A stretch of 64,000 nucleotides of DNA from Thalassospiraceae bacterium LMO-SO8 (GTDB lineage Bacteria > Pseudomonadota > Alphaproteobacteria > Rhodospirillales > Casp-alpha2). Made by a program: the position numbers and the translations under genes. The stretch lies in the NCBI GenBank assembly GCA_031655335.1, contig CP134226.1:1550001-1614000 (forward strand), given 5' to 3'. Position 1 is the first letter of the stretch, and each line of letters starts with the position of its first letter. Shown piece after piece: positions 1-8,513 of this stretch. Under the pieces are notes generated by a model that was not told the origin of the DNA, ran no database searches, and saw only the letters and a program-made list of their open reading frames with translations.

Positions 1-48
1 CTCGACGGCCTGCTGCAACGCCTGAGCGGCCAAGCCGCGGGCGAATAA
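1..48 (+). CDS. parB: C-terminal end of a probable ParB chromosome-partitioning protein (partial)
   Basis: The window opens inside a plus-strand frame that reads LDGLLQRLSGQAAGE and stops with TAA at 46–48. A final L-D-x-L-L-x-R-L-(S/T) helix is typical of the dimerisation tail of chromosomal ParB proteins. The next genes (holA, lptE, leuS on the opposite strand) are the neighbours that parB commonly has in Rhodospirillales. Only 15 codons are visible, so the call rests mainly on gene order. The 80 bases after the stop, up to the end of holA, show no clear terminator. Confidence 0.55.
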   Translation, partial: LDGLLQRLSGQAAGE

Positions 49-128
49 CGGCCCGGTTCTTGGGTCAGCCTGATGAGCCTAAATATCGGTTGAGAATGAA
101 CCCGGCGAGTCGTTCGTAGGGTTTGGGC

Positions 129-1142
129 CTAGCGCGCGAGGCGGGCCAAGCGGATGAAGGCCCGCTCGCAAATCACCTCGTCGGGCCCCAGGCCGCTTTT
201 GCAGGCCCGCTCGGCCTCGGTCAGGACGTCCAGGGCGGTTCCCAGGCGGCTCGGCGTCCATGACCGTAATGCGCTGATAAATAAGGGTTTTTCTTTGAAA
301 AAGACAGGCGGGCGCAGGTTGTCGACGGCCTGCTCGGGGCGCGTGCCGCGGGCCACGTCGCCGGCCGCCAGATGCAGGCGCTGGAACATCCTTTGCGCCG
401 CGCGCAGCATGCCGACGGCGGTCTCGCCCAGGTCCTGGGCGCTGGCATAGGCGCTGAGCAGGCCCGCGACGTCGCCGCCGGCCAGGGCCTGGGTCACGGC
501 CTCGGTGCCGCGCCCGGCGTTGTCGCCGACGCAGGCCTGGGCGTCGGCCAGGGTTACCTCGGGTCCGGCGCCCTGCATGTAGAGCACCAGCTTTTCCAAC
601 TCACGCCGGGAAATCAGCCGATCGTTGCCCAGATTGGCGGCCAGATGGGCCTGGGCCTCCCGTCCGATGGTCAGACCGGCGGCAGACAGGGTGTCGCGGA
701 TGACCTGTTCCATGGCGCGGGCGTCGTCGGCATAGCAGGGGATGGCGGCGGCATTAGGCGCGGTCTCGCAGATTTTGCGCAGCTTCGCCCGGGGGGTGAG
801 GTCGCCGGCGACGATGATGACCAGCCCGTCGCCTTCAGCCGTGAGGGCGCGCTCGACCGCCGGCGCCAGACGGTCGCCGCCATCGGCGCGGACCGCGCGC
901 CGGCCGCCGCCGAAGGCCATGGCGGACCGTTCGGCGGCCAGCCGCTCGGTGTCGTCGGCCACGTCCTGTTCGGTGACGGAGGCGGTTCGGAAGGGGTCGT
1001 CGGTCGATCCGGCGACGGCGCGCATGACGCGGTCGGCGCGCTCACGCACCAAGCCCTGGTCGGGACCATAGATCAGCACCGCCGCGACCGCATTCCCGGG
1101 ATCGTCGAGGAAGCTGTCGATCTGGCGGCCGGAGAGTTTCAT
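129..1142 (-). CDS. holA: DNA polymerase III subunit delta
   Basis: Predicted 337-aa delta subunit of the clamp-loader complex, which opens the beta sliding clamp during replication. The start MKLSGRQIDSFL and the early stretch VAAVLIYGPDQGLVRERAD match the family's N-terminal AAA+-like domain, in which the nucleotide-binding loop is degenerate (GPDQGLV). The stretch LISRRELEKLVLY in the middle and the C-terminal collar region ending in ERAFIRLARLAR also fit. Length is normal for the family. It lies 40 bases downstream of lptE, and the order leuS–lptE–holA is a common alphaproteobacterial arrangement, so it is probably the last gene of that unit, convergent with parB. Confidence 0.93.
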   Translation of the reverse strand: MKLSGRQIDSFLDDPGNAVAAVLIYGPDQGLVRERADRVMRAVAGSTDDPFRTASVTEQDVADDTERLAAERSAMAFGGGRRAVRADGGDRLAPAVERALTAEGDGLVIIVAGDLTPRAKLRKICETAPNAAAIPCYADDARAMEQVIRDTLSAAGLTIGREAQAHLAANLGNDRLISRRELEKLVLYMQGAGPEVTLADAQACVGDNAGRGTEAVTQALAGGDVAGLLSAYASAQDLGETAVGMLRAAQRMFQRLHLAAGDVARGTRPEQAVDNLRPPVFFKEKPLFISALRSWTPSRLGTALDVLTEAERACKSGLGPDEVICERAFIRLARLAR

Positions 1143-1182
1143 GACGGGACCTTGGATGTCCGGGGTCGTGCCGGCGCCGGGC

Positions 1183-1734
1183 TCACGGCTTGTCGGGGTT
1201 GGTTTTCAGGAAAATCGCGATCTTGAGCCGAATATCGTCGCCCAACTGGCGGACGGCCCGGTCACGGGCGCCTTTTTCGGCCATCAGCGTGGCGAATTCC
1301 GAATTGAGGATGTTGAAGCTCGACACGGCCCGGCTGTTGCCCGAGTAAAGATGCTGCCCGGTGCGCAGATCCAACAGGACGAACGAACTGGTCAGGGACA
1401 GATCGGCGCGGGTGGCATCGGCGCTTTTCTGCACGGCCAGCGAGGAAATGCCTTCATTCAACGTAACGTCCAGACGATAGATCTGTTCGCCGCGCGGCCC
1501 CCGGGGGGACAGTCCATCCAGCAGCGCGTTGTGCAGTTGCTGGCCGACGCGGGCAACGTCGCGTCCGTCCGTGGTCGTGTTGCGAACCGGGCCGATCTCG
1601 ACCAGGGACAAGGTCTCGCTTAGGTCGGCGCCGGCCCCCGACCGGCCGTAGAGTGGGCGGAAACCGCAGCCGCCGAGGCCGCCAACCGCCAACGCGCCGG
1701 CGATCCCGGCTAGGATATTCCTACGCGACCACAT
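1183..1734 (-). CDS. lptE: LPS-assembly lipoprotein LptE
   Basis: Predicted 183-aa outer-membrane lipoprotein that plugs the LptD barrel for lipopolysaccharide export. The chosen ATG at 1734 gives [19 protein letters not shown] followed by the lipobox L-G-G-C with the lipidated cysteine at residue 23, then GFRPLYG, a signature at the LptE N-terminus. A longer in-frame start at 1833 would bury this signal peptide and lies deep inside leuS, so it was rejected. The start overlaps the 3' end of leuS by 14 bases, which suggests translational coupling. The [10 protein letters not shown] stretch and a C-terminus rich in basic residues are compatible with the family. Confidence 0.88.
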   Translation of the reverse strand: MWSRRNILAGIAGALAVGGLGGCGFRPLYGRSGAGADLSETLSLVEIGPVRNTTTDGRDVARVGQQLHNALLDGLSPRGPRGEQIYRLDVTLNEGISSLAVQKSADATRADLSLTSSFVLLDLRTGQHLYSGNSRAVSSFNILNSEFATLMAEKGARDRAVRQLGDDIRLKIAIFLKTNPDKP

Positions 1735-4285
1735 TGACGATCCTGTTCGGCACGACGATGACCTTCCGGGGCGGTTTGCCTTCCAGCACGGATTGTACCT
1801 TATCCAGGGCCAGGGCCGCATCCTCCGCGGCATCCTTCGCGCAATCCTTGGGCAGTTCGATGGTGCCGCGCAGCTTGCCGTTGACCTGCACCGCGATGGT
1901 CACCAGGTCGTCGACCAGATAGGCGGGGTCGGCCACGGGCCAGGGCGTATCGGCGACCAGGGTATCGCCATGGCCCAGTTCAAGCCACAGGGCTTCGGCG
2001 AGGTGGGGTGTCATGGGGGCGATGAGAAGGCTCAAGGTTTCCAGCGCGAAGCGGCGCACCCAATCCGCGTCCGGTGCCGTGTCCTTCAGGCTCTCGACGG
2101 CGTTGGTCAGTTCGCGGATGCGCGCCACGGCCTTGTTGAAGTGGAACTTTTCCAGGTCCGCGGACACGCCGTCGATGGTCTTGTGCGTGGCCTTCAGAAC
2201 CTCTTCCGCGGCCGGTCCCATTGTTGCGGGCCGGGCGGCATCGGCGGCGGCGAGGGGGGCGGGATTTTCCGTGACCAGGCGCCACAGCCGGTTGAGGTAG
2301 CGCCAGGCCCCGTCGACGCCGGCGTCGGTCCATTCCAGGTCGCGGTCGGGCGGGCTGTCCGACAGCATGAACAGCCGCGCCGTATCGGCACCGTAGGCGC
2401 CGATGATGGCTTCCGGGTCGACCACGTTTTTCTTGGACTTGCTCATCTTCTCGGACCGTCCAAGGGTCACCGGCTGGCCCGTCTCGGCATGTTTGGCGGC
2501 GTCGCCGTCAAACACCACCTGGGACGGCAGCAGCCATTTGCCGGCCGCGTCCTTGAAGGTCTGATGACATACCATGCCCTGGGTCAGCAGCCCGGCGAAA
2601 GGTTCCTCGACAGACAGATAACCGCATTTCTTCAAGGCCCGCGTGAAGAAGCGGCTGTACAGCAGGTGAAGGACGGCATGCTCGATGCCGCCGATATACT
2701 GATCCACGGGCAGCCAGTAATCCACGGCGGCGCGGTCGAGGGGGGCGTCGGACGCCGGATTGCAGAACCGGGCGAAATACCAGGACGATTCGAAGAACGT
2801 GTCGAAGGTGTCCGTCTCGCGCTCCGCCGGCTTGCCGCAGGTCGGGCAGGCGACCTGCTTCCACGTGGGGTGGCGGGCCAGGGGATTGCCGGTGCCGGTA
2901 AAGTCGACTTCGGCGGGTAGTTCGACCGGCAGGTCCCGTTCCGGGACCGGAACGGCACCGCAATCACCGCAATGGATGATCGGGATCGGGCAGCCCCAGT
3001 AGCGCTGGCGCGACACGCCCCAGTCACGCAGCCGGTAGTTCACGGCCCGGGTGCCGATGCCCATGTTTTCCAGGCGGTCGATGACCTTGGATTTGGCGTC
3101 GGGCACGGCAAGGCCGTCGAGGAAATCGGAATTGATCAGCAGGCCGTCGTCCGTGAAGGCCTCGTCGCCGATCGTGAACGTCGCGGCGTCCGCACCCTTG
3201 GGCGCCACCACGGGCAGCACCGGCAGGCCGTACTTGCGGGCGAAATCCAAATCGCGCTGGTCATGCGCGGGGCAGCCGAAGATCGCCCCCGTGCCGTAAT
3301 CCATGAGCACGAAATTGGCGACATAAACGGGCAGGGTATGGCCTTCGATGAACGGATGCAGCACTTTAACGCCCGTGTCGAAGCCCATCTTCTCGGCCGT
3401 TTCGATGGCTGCTTCGCTGGTGCCCATGCGGTTGCACTCGGCGATGAAGGCGGCCAGGTTCGGGTTGCCCTGGGCCAATTCCTGAGCCAAGGGGTGGTTG
3501 GCGGCGACGGCGCAGAAGGATGCGCCGAACAGGGTGTCGGGGCGCGTGGTGTAGATGTCGAGCCGGTCGTCGCGGCCGTCGAACCGGAAACGCACATGCG
3601 CCCCTTCGGACCGGCCGATCCAGTTTTCCTGCATCAGGCGAACCCGGTCGGGCCAGCGGTCCAGGGTCTCGAGGCCTTTGAGAAGCTCCTCGGCGTAGTC
3701 GGTGATCTTGAGGAACCATTGGCTCAGCTGGCGCTTTTCGACCAGGGCGCCGGAGCGCCAGCCGCAGCCGTCGATGACCTGTTCGTTGGCCAGCACGGTG
3801 TTCTCCACGGGATCCCAGTTGACCCAGGATTCCTTGCGATAGACCAGGCCGGCCGCCAGAAAGTCGAGAAACATCTTTTGTTCGTGACGATAGTAGCCGG
3901 GTTCGCAGGTCGCCAGTTCCCGGTCCCAGTCATAGGACAGGCCCATGGTTTTCAGCTGGCGGCGCATGGTCGCGATGTTTTCGCGGGTCCATTGTGCCGG
4001 CGGCACCTTGTTCTCGATCGCGGCGTTTTCCGCCGGCAGGCCGAAGGCGTCCCAACCCATCGGATGCAACACGTTGAACCCGCGCGCCTTCTTGTAGCGC
4101 GCGACGACGTCGCCCAGGGTGTAGTTGCGGACGTGTCCCATGTGGATGCGCCCTGACGGATAGGGAAACATCTCAAGCACGTAATACTTCGGCCGGCCGC
4201 TGTCCTCACGGACCTGGAAACAACCCTTGGCGTCCCAGGCGGCCTGCCATTTCTGTTCGTTTTCCTTGACGTTGTAGCGCGCCAT
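1721..4285 (-). CDS. leuS: leucyl-tRNA synthetase
   Basis: Predicted 854-aa class Ia aminoacyl-tRNA synthetase that charges tRNA-Leu. The HIGH-type motif is seen as HMGH in [19 protein letters not shown] near residue 48, and the KMSKS motif as EKMSKSKKN near residue 615. Between them lie the editing domain ([27 protein letters not shown]) and a zinc-type CPTCG motif. The anticodon-binding helix bundle follows, and the protein ends with the usual small C-terminal domain ([11 protein letters not shown]). Length is normal. It is followed by lptE with a 14-base overlap and is preceded by a DUF3576 gene 139 bases upstream. Confidence 0.98.
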   Translation of the reverse strand: MARYNVKENEQKWQAAWDAKGCFQVREDSGRPKYYVLEMFPYPSGRIHMGHVRNYTLGDVVARYKKARGFNVLHPMGWDAFGLPAENAAIENKVPPAQWTRENIATMRRQLKTMGLSYDWDRELATCEPGYYRHEQKMFLDFLAAGLVYRKESWVNWDPVENTVLANEQVIDGCGWRSGALVEKRQLSQWFLKITDYAEELLKGLETLDRWPDRVRLMQENWIGRSEGAHVRFRFDGRDDRLDIYTTRPDTLFGASFCAVAANHPLAQELAQGNPNLAAFIAECNRMGTSEAAIETAEKMGFDTGVKVLHPFIEGHTLPVYVANFVLMDYGTGAIFGCPAHDQRDLDFARKYGLPVLPVVAPKGADAATFTIGDEAFTDDGLLINSDFLDGLAVPDAKSKVIDRLENMGIGTRAVNYRLRDWGVSRQRYWGCPIPIIHCGDCGAVPVPERDLPVELPAEVDFTGTGNPLARHPTWKQVACPTCGKPAERETDTFDTFFESSWYFARFCNPASDAPLDRAAVDYWLPVDQYIGGIEHAVLHLLYSRFFTRALKKCGYLSVEEPFAGLLTQGMVCHQTFKDAAGKWLLPSQVVFDGDAAKHAETGQPVTLGRSEKMSKSKKNVVDPEAIIGAYGADTARLFMLSDSPPDRDLEWTDAGVDGAWRYLNRLWRLVTENPAPLAAADAARPATMGPAAEEVLKATHKTIDGVSADLEKFHFNKAVARIRELTNAVESLKDTAPDADWVRRFALETLSLLIAPMTPHLAEALWLELGHGDTLVADTPWPVADPAYLVDDLVTIAVQVNGKLRGTIELPKDCAKDAAEDAALALDKVQSVLEGKPPRKVIVVPNRIVNVVA

Positions 4286-4424
4286 TCAAGTCCCCAGAAG
4301 GTTCGGGCGGGAAGGTGTCGCCGGGCGAAGGGGGCCGGGCGAGGGTGGATGGAATGCCGATGCCGGGGCGGGGCCCGGCGCGGCGAAGCGGTCTATGAGG
4401 CTCCGGTCTGTTGCGCCGCGCCGT

Positions 4425-4964
4425 CTACTTGGTGCTGATGGTCTGCCGGCGGAGCTGGCGGGCGCGGGTCAGGATCGCGTCCTCGATCTTGGTGCCGGTC
4501 TGTTCCGGCACCGCCGTGTCGCGCCACTGGCCGCCCTGGTCCTTGGTCTGGCTGAATACGGCGACCCGGATTCCGTCGGCGCGCAGCGTGCGGCCCAGGA
4601 TGTAGACGTTCAACTTGAAGCGCTCGTTGGGCGCTTCCTCGGTCGAATGCCAGTCGGTCAGGATCACGCCGCCGAACGGGTCCGCCGTGGACACGGGCAT
4701 GAAGGCGATGGTGTCCAGGGTCGCGCGCCACAGAAAGCTGTTGACGCCCAGCGCGCCGCCGCCGCTGTCGCTGTTGTCGCTGTCGCCCCACAGGCTGACG
4801 CCGCCGGCCCCCCAGATGGTGTCGCGGTTGGCCCCGTCATCCGTCTGGTCGGCCGTTGTCGCTTGGATATCGGCCGGCGAAAAATCGGCGCAGGCCGCCA
4901 TGCCGGCGATCAGGACCGCCGCGCCCATCAGCGTCAGTATCCGTTTTCCGCTGCCAAGACTCAT
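4425..4964 (-). CDS. DUF3576 family lipoprotein
   Basis: A 179-aa protein with a lipoprotein signal: a basic start (MSLGSGKR), a hydrophobic stretch LTLMGAAVLIAGMAA and a cysteine at about residue 25. The mature part contains GVNSFLWRATLDTIAFMPVSTADPFGGVILTDW, split here by motif as GVNSFLWRATLDT and FMPVSTADPFGGVI, which is the core recognised in DUF3576 proteins. The family is found next to leuS/lptE in many Alphaproteobacteria. The biochemical role is unknown; the context suggests an envelope function related to outer-membrane assembly, which is inference. The N-terminal third of the mature protein is rich in Asp, Ser and Gly and probably disordered. Confidence 0.85.
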   Translation of the reverse strand: MSLGSGKRILTLMGAAVLIAGMAACADFSPADIQATTADQTDDGANRDTIWGAGGVSLWGDSDNSDSGGGALGVNSFLWRATLDTIAFMPVSTADPFGGVILTDWHSTEEAPNERFKLNVYILGRTLRADGIRVAVFSQTKDQGGQWRDTAVPEQTGTKIEDAILTRARQLRRQTISTK

Positions 4965-5012
4965 TGCTGCCGCTTCCTTCTTTCCGCCGTCGCCGGTGAA
5001 TGACGCCCCTTC

Positions 5013-5705
5013 TTAAACCATATCGCGGCCATGCGCCAAGCGCCGTGACCGCACCGTGCGCGGGCGTGCCGCCCGCAGACCGAAGGGGTCCCGGGAAAGA
5101 TGGGGCAGGGCGCCGATTCCCGCAACCCCCGCGGCCCCCGCGGCCAGCACCCGGCCGAGCGTCGCCGGCGCAACCCCGCCGAGCGCCAGGACGGGGACGC
5201 CGGTCCCATGACACAGCGCCGCCAGCCGGCGCACGCCCAGGGCCGGGCGTCCGGGGTGGCTGGCCGTGGGAAACACGGGCGACAGCAGGATCAGGTCGAC
5301 GCCGGCCCGCACGGCCCGCCTGAGGCCCGGTCCGTCATGGGCGGCGGCGGAGACGGGCCAGGGGTCGCCCTGCGGCGCGAACCGGCCGCGCCGCCGCACC
5401 ATGCCGTCCGGCAGGTGCAGGCCGTCGGCGCGCAGGCGATGGGCCAGCCGCCGGTCTCCGGCCACGACGAAGATCAACCCAAGCCGGCGGGCCAGGGCGG
5501 CCAGGCGGCGGCCCAGGACCGCGCGGTCGGGGGCGTCGTAATGGCGAAAAATCACCATCGTGCCGGGGGACAGCAGGCCCAGGGCCCTGGCCGGATCGGG
5601 CGTGCGGCCGGCATCGGTCATGAAGGCAAACAGCGGCGGGCCGTGCCGGCGCGGCTTTTTCCCGCGCCCGCCCCATGCTAGGGTTGCCCCCCCTCGTTTC
5701 CTCAT
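5013..5705 (-). CDS. ThiE/TenI-like protein (thiamine phosphate synthase family)
   Basis: A 230-aa TIM-barrel protein related to thiamine phosphate synthase. Family signatures are FRHYDAP in the second strand, LIFVVAGD, RADGLHLPDG (in place of the usual ADGVHLGQ), DLILLSPVFPTASHPG and VPVLALGGV near the C-terminus. The LGQ-to-LPD change at the pyrophosphate/pyrimidine site and the general drift suggest a TenI-like or specialised member rather than the housekeeping ThiE. The start is uncertain: an in-frame ATG at 5741 would overlap the divergent gene at 5725, so the ATG at 5705 is preferred; an ATG at 5621 would remove the first strand. The 3' end is 48 bases upstream of the DUF3576 gene. Confidence 0.72.
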   Translation of the reverse strand: MRKRGGATLAWGGRGKKPRRHGPPLFAFMTDAGRTPDPARALGLLSPGTMVIFRHYDAPDRAVLGRRLAALARRLGLIFVVAGDRRLAHRLRADGLHLPDGMVRRRGRFAPQGDPWPVSAAAHDGPGLRRAVRAGVDLILLSPVFPTASHPGRPALGVRRLAALCHGTGVPVLALGGVAPATLGRVLAAGAAGVAGIGALPHLSRDPFGLRAARPRTVRSRRLAHGRDMV

Positions 5706-5724
5706 TCCTGGCCCCGATCCACCC

Positions 5725-6432
5725 ATGATGCCATCCGACACCGCCCCTCATAGCGCGGACCCTGATATTGCCGCAAACCTTGCCGAGGTCCAGGCCAGGG
5801 TTGCCGAGGCCGCCCGGGCCGCCGGCCGCGACCCTGCCGCCGTCACCCTGGTCGCCGTCGGCAAGACCTTTCCCGCCGGCCGCATGCTGCCGGCGCTCGC
5901 CGCCGGGCAACGCGCCTTCGGGGAAAACCGGGTGCAGGAGGCGGAAGAAAAATGGCCCGCCTTGCGCGCCCGCTTCCCCGACATCCGCCTGCACCTGATC
6001 GGCCCGCTGCAATCGAACAAGGTGCGCAAGGCCGTCGAGGTCTTCGACGTCATCGAAACCGTCGACCGGCCCAAGCTGGCCCGCGCGCTGTCGGGCGTCA
6101 TGGCCGAAACGGGGAAACGCCCGGACTGCTTCATCCAGGTCAACACGGGGGCCGAGGATCAGAAGGCCGGTGTCTTGCCGCAAGACGCCGACGCCTTCAT
6201 CGCCCAATGCCGCGACGATTTCGCCCTGCCGGTCACGGGCCTGATGTGCATCCCGCCCGTGGACGAGGAGCCGTCCCTGCATTTCCAGCTGCTGGCGGAC
6301 ATCGCCCGGCGGAACGGCCTGGCCCAGCTGAGCATGGGGATGAGCGCCGATTACGAGATCGCCGTCGCGTTCGGCGCGACCCACGTGCGGGTCGGGTCGG
6401 CCATTTTCGGGACGCGCCCGAAACCCGCCTGA
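5725..6432 (+). CDS. YggS-family pyridoxal-phosphate homeostasis protein
   Basis: Predicted 235-aa PLP-binding protein of the YggS/PROSC family, a single-domain alanine-racemase-type barrel that buffers PLP in the cytoplasm. The PLP lysine is in LVAVGKTFPA. Other conserved pieces are FGENRVQEAEEKW, LHLIGPLQSNKVRKAVE, FIQVNTGAEDQKAGV, GLMCIPP, LSMGMSADYEIAVAFGATHVRVGSAIFG. A longer open frame reaches back to 5560, but homology begins only after the ATG pair at 5725/5728, and the upstream part overlaps the divergent ThiE-like gene. The two divergent starts lie about 20 bases apart, so any promoters must overlap. Confidence 0.93.
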   Translation: MMPSDTAPHSADPDIAANLAEVQARVAEAARAAGRDPAAVTLVAVGKTFPAGRMLPALAAGQRAFGENRVQEAEEKWPALRARFPDIRLHLIGPLQSNKVRKAVEVFDVIETVDRPKLARALSGVMAETGKRPDCFIQVNTGAEDQKAGVLPQDADAFIAQCRDDFALPVTGLMCIPPVDEEPSLHFQLLADIARRNGLAQLSMGMSADYEIAVAFGATHVRVGSAIFGTRPKPA

Positions 6433-6442
6433 AGCTGGGGGC

Positions 6443-6955
6443 TCAACCCCTGACGGTCATCACGTCGCCGGGCGAGGCGGCCCGCAGCAGGTCGACCAGA
6501 TCCGCATCGGCCAGGGCGACGCAGCCCTCGGTCGGGGCGAAGTCCGATGTCGCCAGATGCAGGAAGATGGCGCTGCCGGCGCCCGGGTGCGGCGGCGCGT
6601 CGTTATGGCCCAGAACCACGATCAGATCATAGACGCCGTCCGCGCGGGCCAGTTCCTCGTGGCGCCAGGGACAGGGCAGGCGGACCAGCCGGTTGTAGGC
6701 GGGGCTCAGGGGGTCGTCGCACCAGCCCAGGTTGGGCGTGATGGGGGTTGCCGGCAGGGCCGTTTCCGGCCGGGTCCGCCGGTCGGCGCGGTAGAACAGG
6801 CGGCGCAGGGCGAACCGGCCCATCGGCGTGGCGCCGTCGCCTTCCTTTTTGACGGGGGCGATGCCCGCGCGGCCGAGCGCGCAGGGGACGCGCGTTCGCT
6901 TCCAGCTCAGACGCCCGCGGGCAAGGTCGTCCGTCGGCTCAACCAGAATCTCCAT
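6443..6955 (-). CDS. YkuD-type L,D-transpeptidase catalytic-domain protein without signal peptide
   Basis: A 170-aa protein with the YkuD fold signature: VLGHNDAPPHPGAGSAIFLHLA followed by TEGCVALADADL, giving the conserved histidine and the nucleophilic cysteine of the S/T-x-G-C motif. Upstream is the conserved GDGATPMGRFALRRLFYR. Such enzymes cross-link peptidoglycan through meso-DAP, but this short form begins directly with MEILVEPTDD and has no signal peptide or membrane segment, so the site of action is unclear. It is convergent with the YggS gene (10 bases between stop codons). Confidence 0.85.
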   Translation of the reverse strand: MEILVEPTDDLARGRLSWKRTRVPCALGRAGIAPVKKEGDGATPMGRFALRRLFYRADRRTRPETALPATPITPNLGWCDDPLSPAYNRLVRLPCPWRHEELARADGVYDLIVVLGHNDAPPHPGAGSAIFLHLATSDFAPTEGCVALADADLVDLLRAASPGDVMTVRG

Positions 6956-7006
6956 GACCGCCAGTCTAACCCTTTCGTGGCGCTAGATCATGCCGGGCGA
7001 TGGGGG

Positions 7007-8290
7007 TCAGCGCCCGCCCGCCGCCACGTTCAGGTCCGGGCGGAAGCCGGGTTCGGCCAGGCGCTGGGCGGCCTGATAGCGGGTCCAACCGTCGACCATG
7101 TTGTCGCGGAACCAGCCGCCGCCCTCGGCGATGGCGCCGGACGGATCCTGATCGTCGCGGCCGTTGTCCTCGCGGCGCGGGGCCGCGCGGTCACGTGGCG
7201 CGGCCTCGGGCAGGGCGGCGACCTCCTTGGCGCGGTCGCCCATGACCCAAGCCAGCTGGTCGCGGGCCCAGGTCGAAACGTCGCCGTCGATGCCCGCGGG
7301 GTCGATCCCGGCGCGACTGGTCCCGGCGCGATTGGTCCCGGCGGGGGCCGCCTGCGCGGTCTGGACGGCCTGTGCCCGTGGTGCGGCCGGGCGGGCGGGG
7401 CCCGTTTCGGCGCCGGCGCGGTAATAGGCGGTTTGCCGCTGGGCCCAGGCGGCGACGGGATCGGTCGCGGCCGTGGGTTGGGCGCCGCCGTCCTGATAAT
7501 AGGCGACCTGCCGGGCTGCCCAGGCGGTCACGTCCGCGCCGTCGGCGGCGGCGGCCGGGGCCGGGGCTGCCGTGCCTTTATAATAAGCGGTCTGTTGGGC
7601 GGCCCAGGCGGTGACGTCGACGCCGTCCGTGCCGGCGGCCACGGGGGCGGCCTCCGGGGTCATCGCGGCCATCTGGGCGTCGCCGCTCGGCGCGGCGTTC
7701 CGGTAGAAGGCATGCTGTTCGGATGCCCATTGGCCGACCGGATCGGCGGCGTCCGCGCCGCTTTGGTAGAACGCCGTCTGCTCGGCGGCCCATTGGGTGA
7801 CCGGATCGGTGCCGTCCGTGCCCGCGGCGGCGGGGGGCGCCGCGGCGGTCGTGGTCGACAGCGGCTGCGCGTCATCGCGGAAATAGGCCAGCACGTGGCC
7901 GCCCACGTCCCTGCCCGTGTTGTGCTCGACCATCACGTTGGCGACCGAGGCGACCAGGCCGATCGGACCCATGAACAGGGTGCCGCCCATGACGCGCGGG
8001 GCCGGGTCCAGGGTGTCGTCGGTCAGGTCGCGGTAGAGGGTCGAGACGACGGGGATGTGCTGCAACGGATTGACCACGTCGACCAGGTCCCAGAAGGTGA
8101 GACCGTCGTCGCCGAAAGCCTTGAATTCCTTGCCGCCGTCGGCGGTCTTCCCGCTCGCGTCGAGGGCATCGCCCTTGCCGAGCTTGAGGTCCGGCAAGTT
8201 GGCGGGGGTGTGTTTGGCTGGAAGGGCGCCGGTCCCGCCAGGGGCGGGGGCCACGCGCCAGGGATTGATCCCTTCGGAGGGCAGTGTCAT
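7007..8290 (-). CDS. unrecognised protein with six WA-x2-Q-x-A-aromatic repeats
   Basis: A 427-aa protein in three parts. Residues about 56–140 form a conserved-looking domain (FGDDGLTFWDLVDVVNPLQHIP, then VMGGTLFMGPIGLVASVANV) with a small, hydrophobic Gly/Ala-rich segment. Residues about 160–350 contain six repeats of D-(P)-V-x-x-W-A-x-x-Q-x-A-(F/Y/W)-(Y/V), beginning at residues 162, 183, 225, 253, 277 and 337, separated by Ala/Pro/Gly/Thr-rich linkers. The C-terminal part is charged and ends with WFRDNMVDGWTRYQAAQRLAE, which is also rich in aromatics. No signal peptide is evident. Function unknown; the repeat layout suggests short amphipathic helices presented on flexible linkers. Monocistronic by spacing. 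Confidence 0.8.
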   Translation of the reverse strand: MTLPSEGINPWRVAPAPGGTGALPAKHTPANLPDLKLGKGDALDASGKTADGGKEFKAFGDDGLTFWDLVDVVNPLQHIPVVSTLYRDLTDDTLDPAPRVMGGTLFMGPIGLVASVANVMVEHNTGRDVGGHVLAYFRDDAQPLSTTTAAAPPAAAGTDGTDPVTQWAAEQTAFYQSGADAADPVGQWASEQHAFYRNAAPSGDAQMAAMTPEAAPVAAGTDGVDVTAWAAQQTAYYKGTAAPAPAAAADGADVTAWAARQVAYYQDGGAQPTAATDPVAAWAQRQTAYYRAGAETGPARPAAPRAQAVQTAQAAPAGTNRAGTSRAGIDPAGIDGDVSTWARDQLAWVMGDRAKEVAALPEAAPRDRAAPRREDNGRDDQDPSGAIAEGGGWFRDNMVDGWTRYQAAQRLAEPGFRPDLNVAAGGR

Positions 8291-8513
8291 CGATTTTTTC
8301 CCGTTCTCTTCGCGCCCTGTTTTCGGGCGTTAATTTTATGGAACGGGTGTCGCAAGACTCGGGCCAGAATCAAGCCGTTGTTTTTAAACGATTTTGACTC
8401 GTCTGCTCTGGGTACAAAATGCCCGGGGCGGCAAATGCTGCCGGGCGGCGCGGGACTCCGGCGGGCGGGCGTTTCAATGGTTAACAGGGACGGTGCTTGG
8501 CGCAGCGGGGAGT

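Noticed and set aside
8415-8445. Imperfect GC-rich hairpin downstream of ribA
   Set aside because: The arms GCCCGG and CCGGGC pair, but the inner part is mismatched and no T tract follows on the minus strand, so it was not called a terminator.
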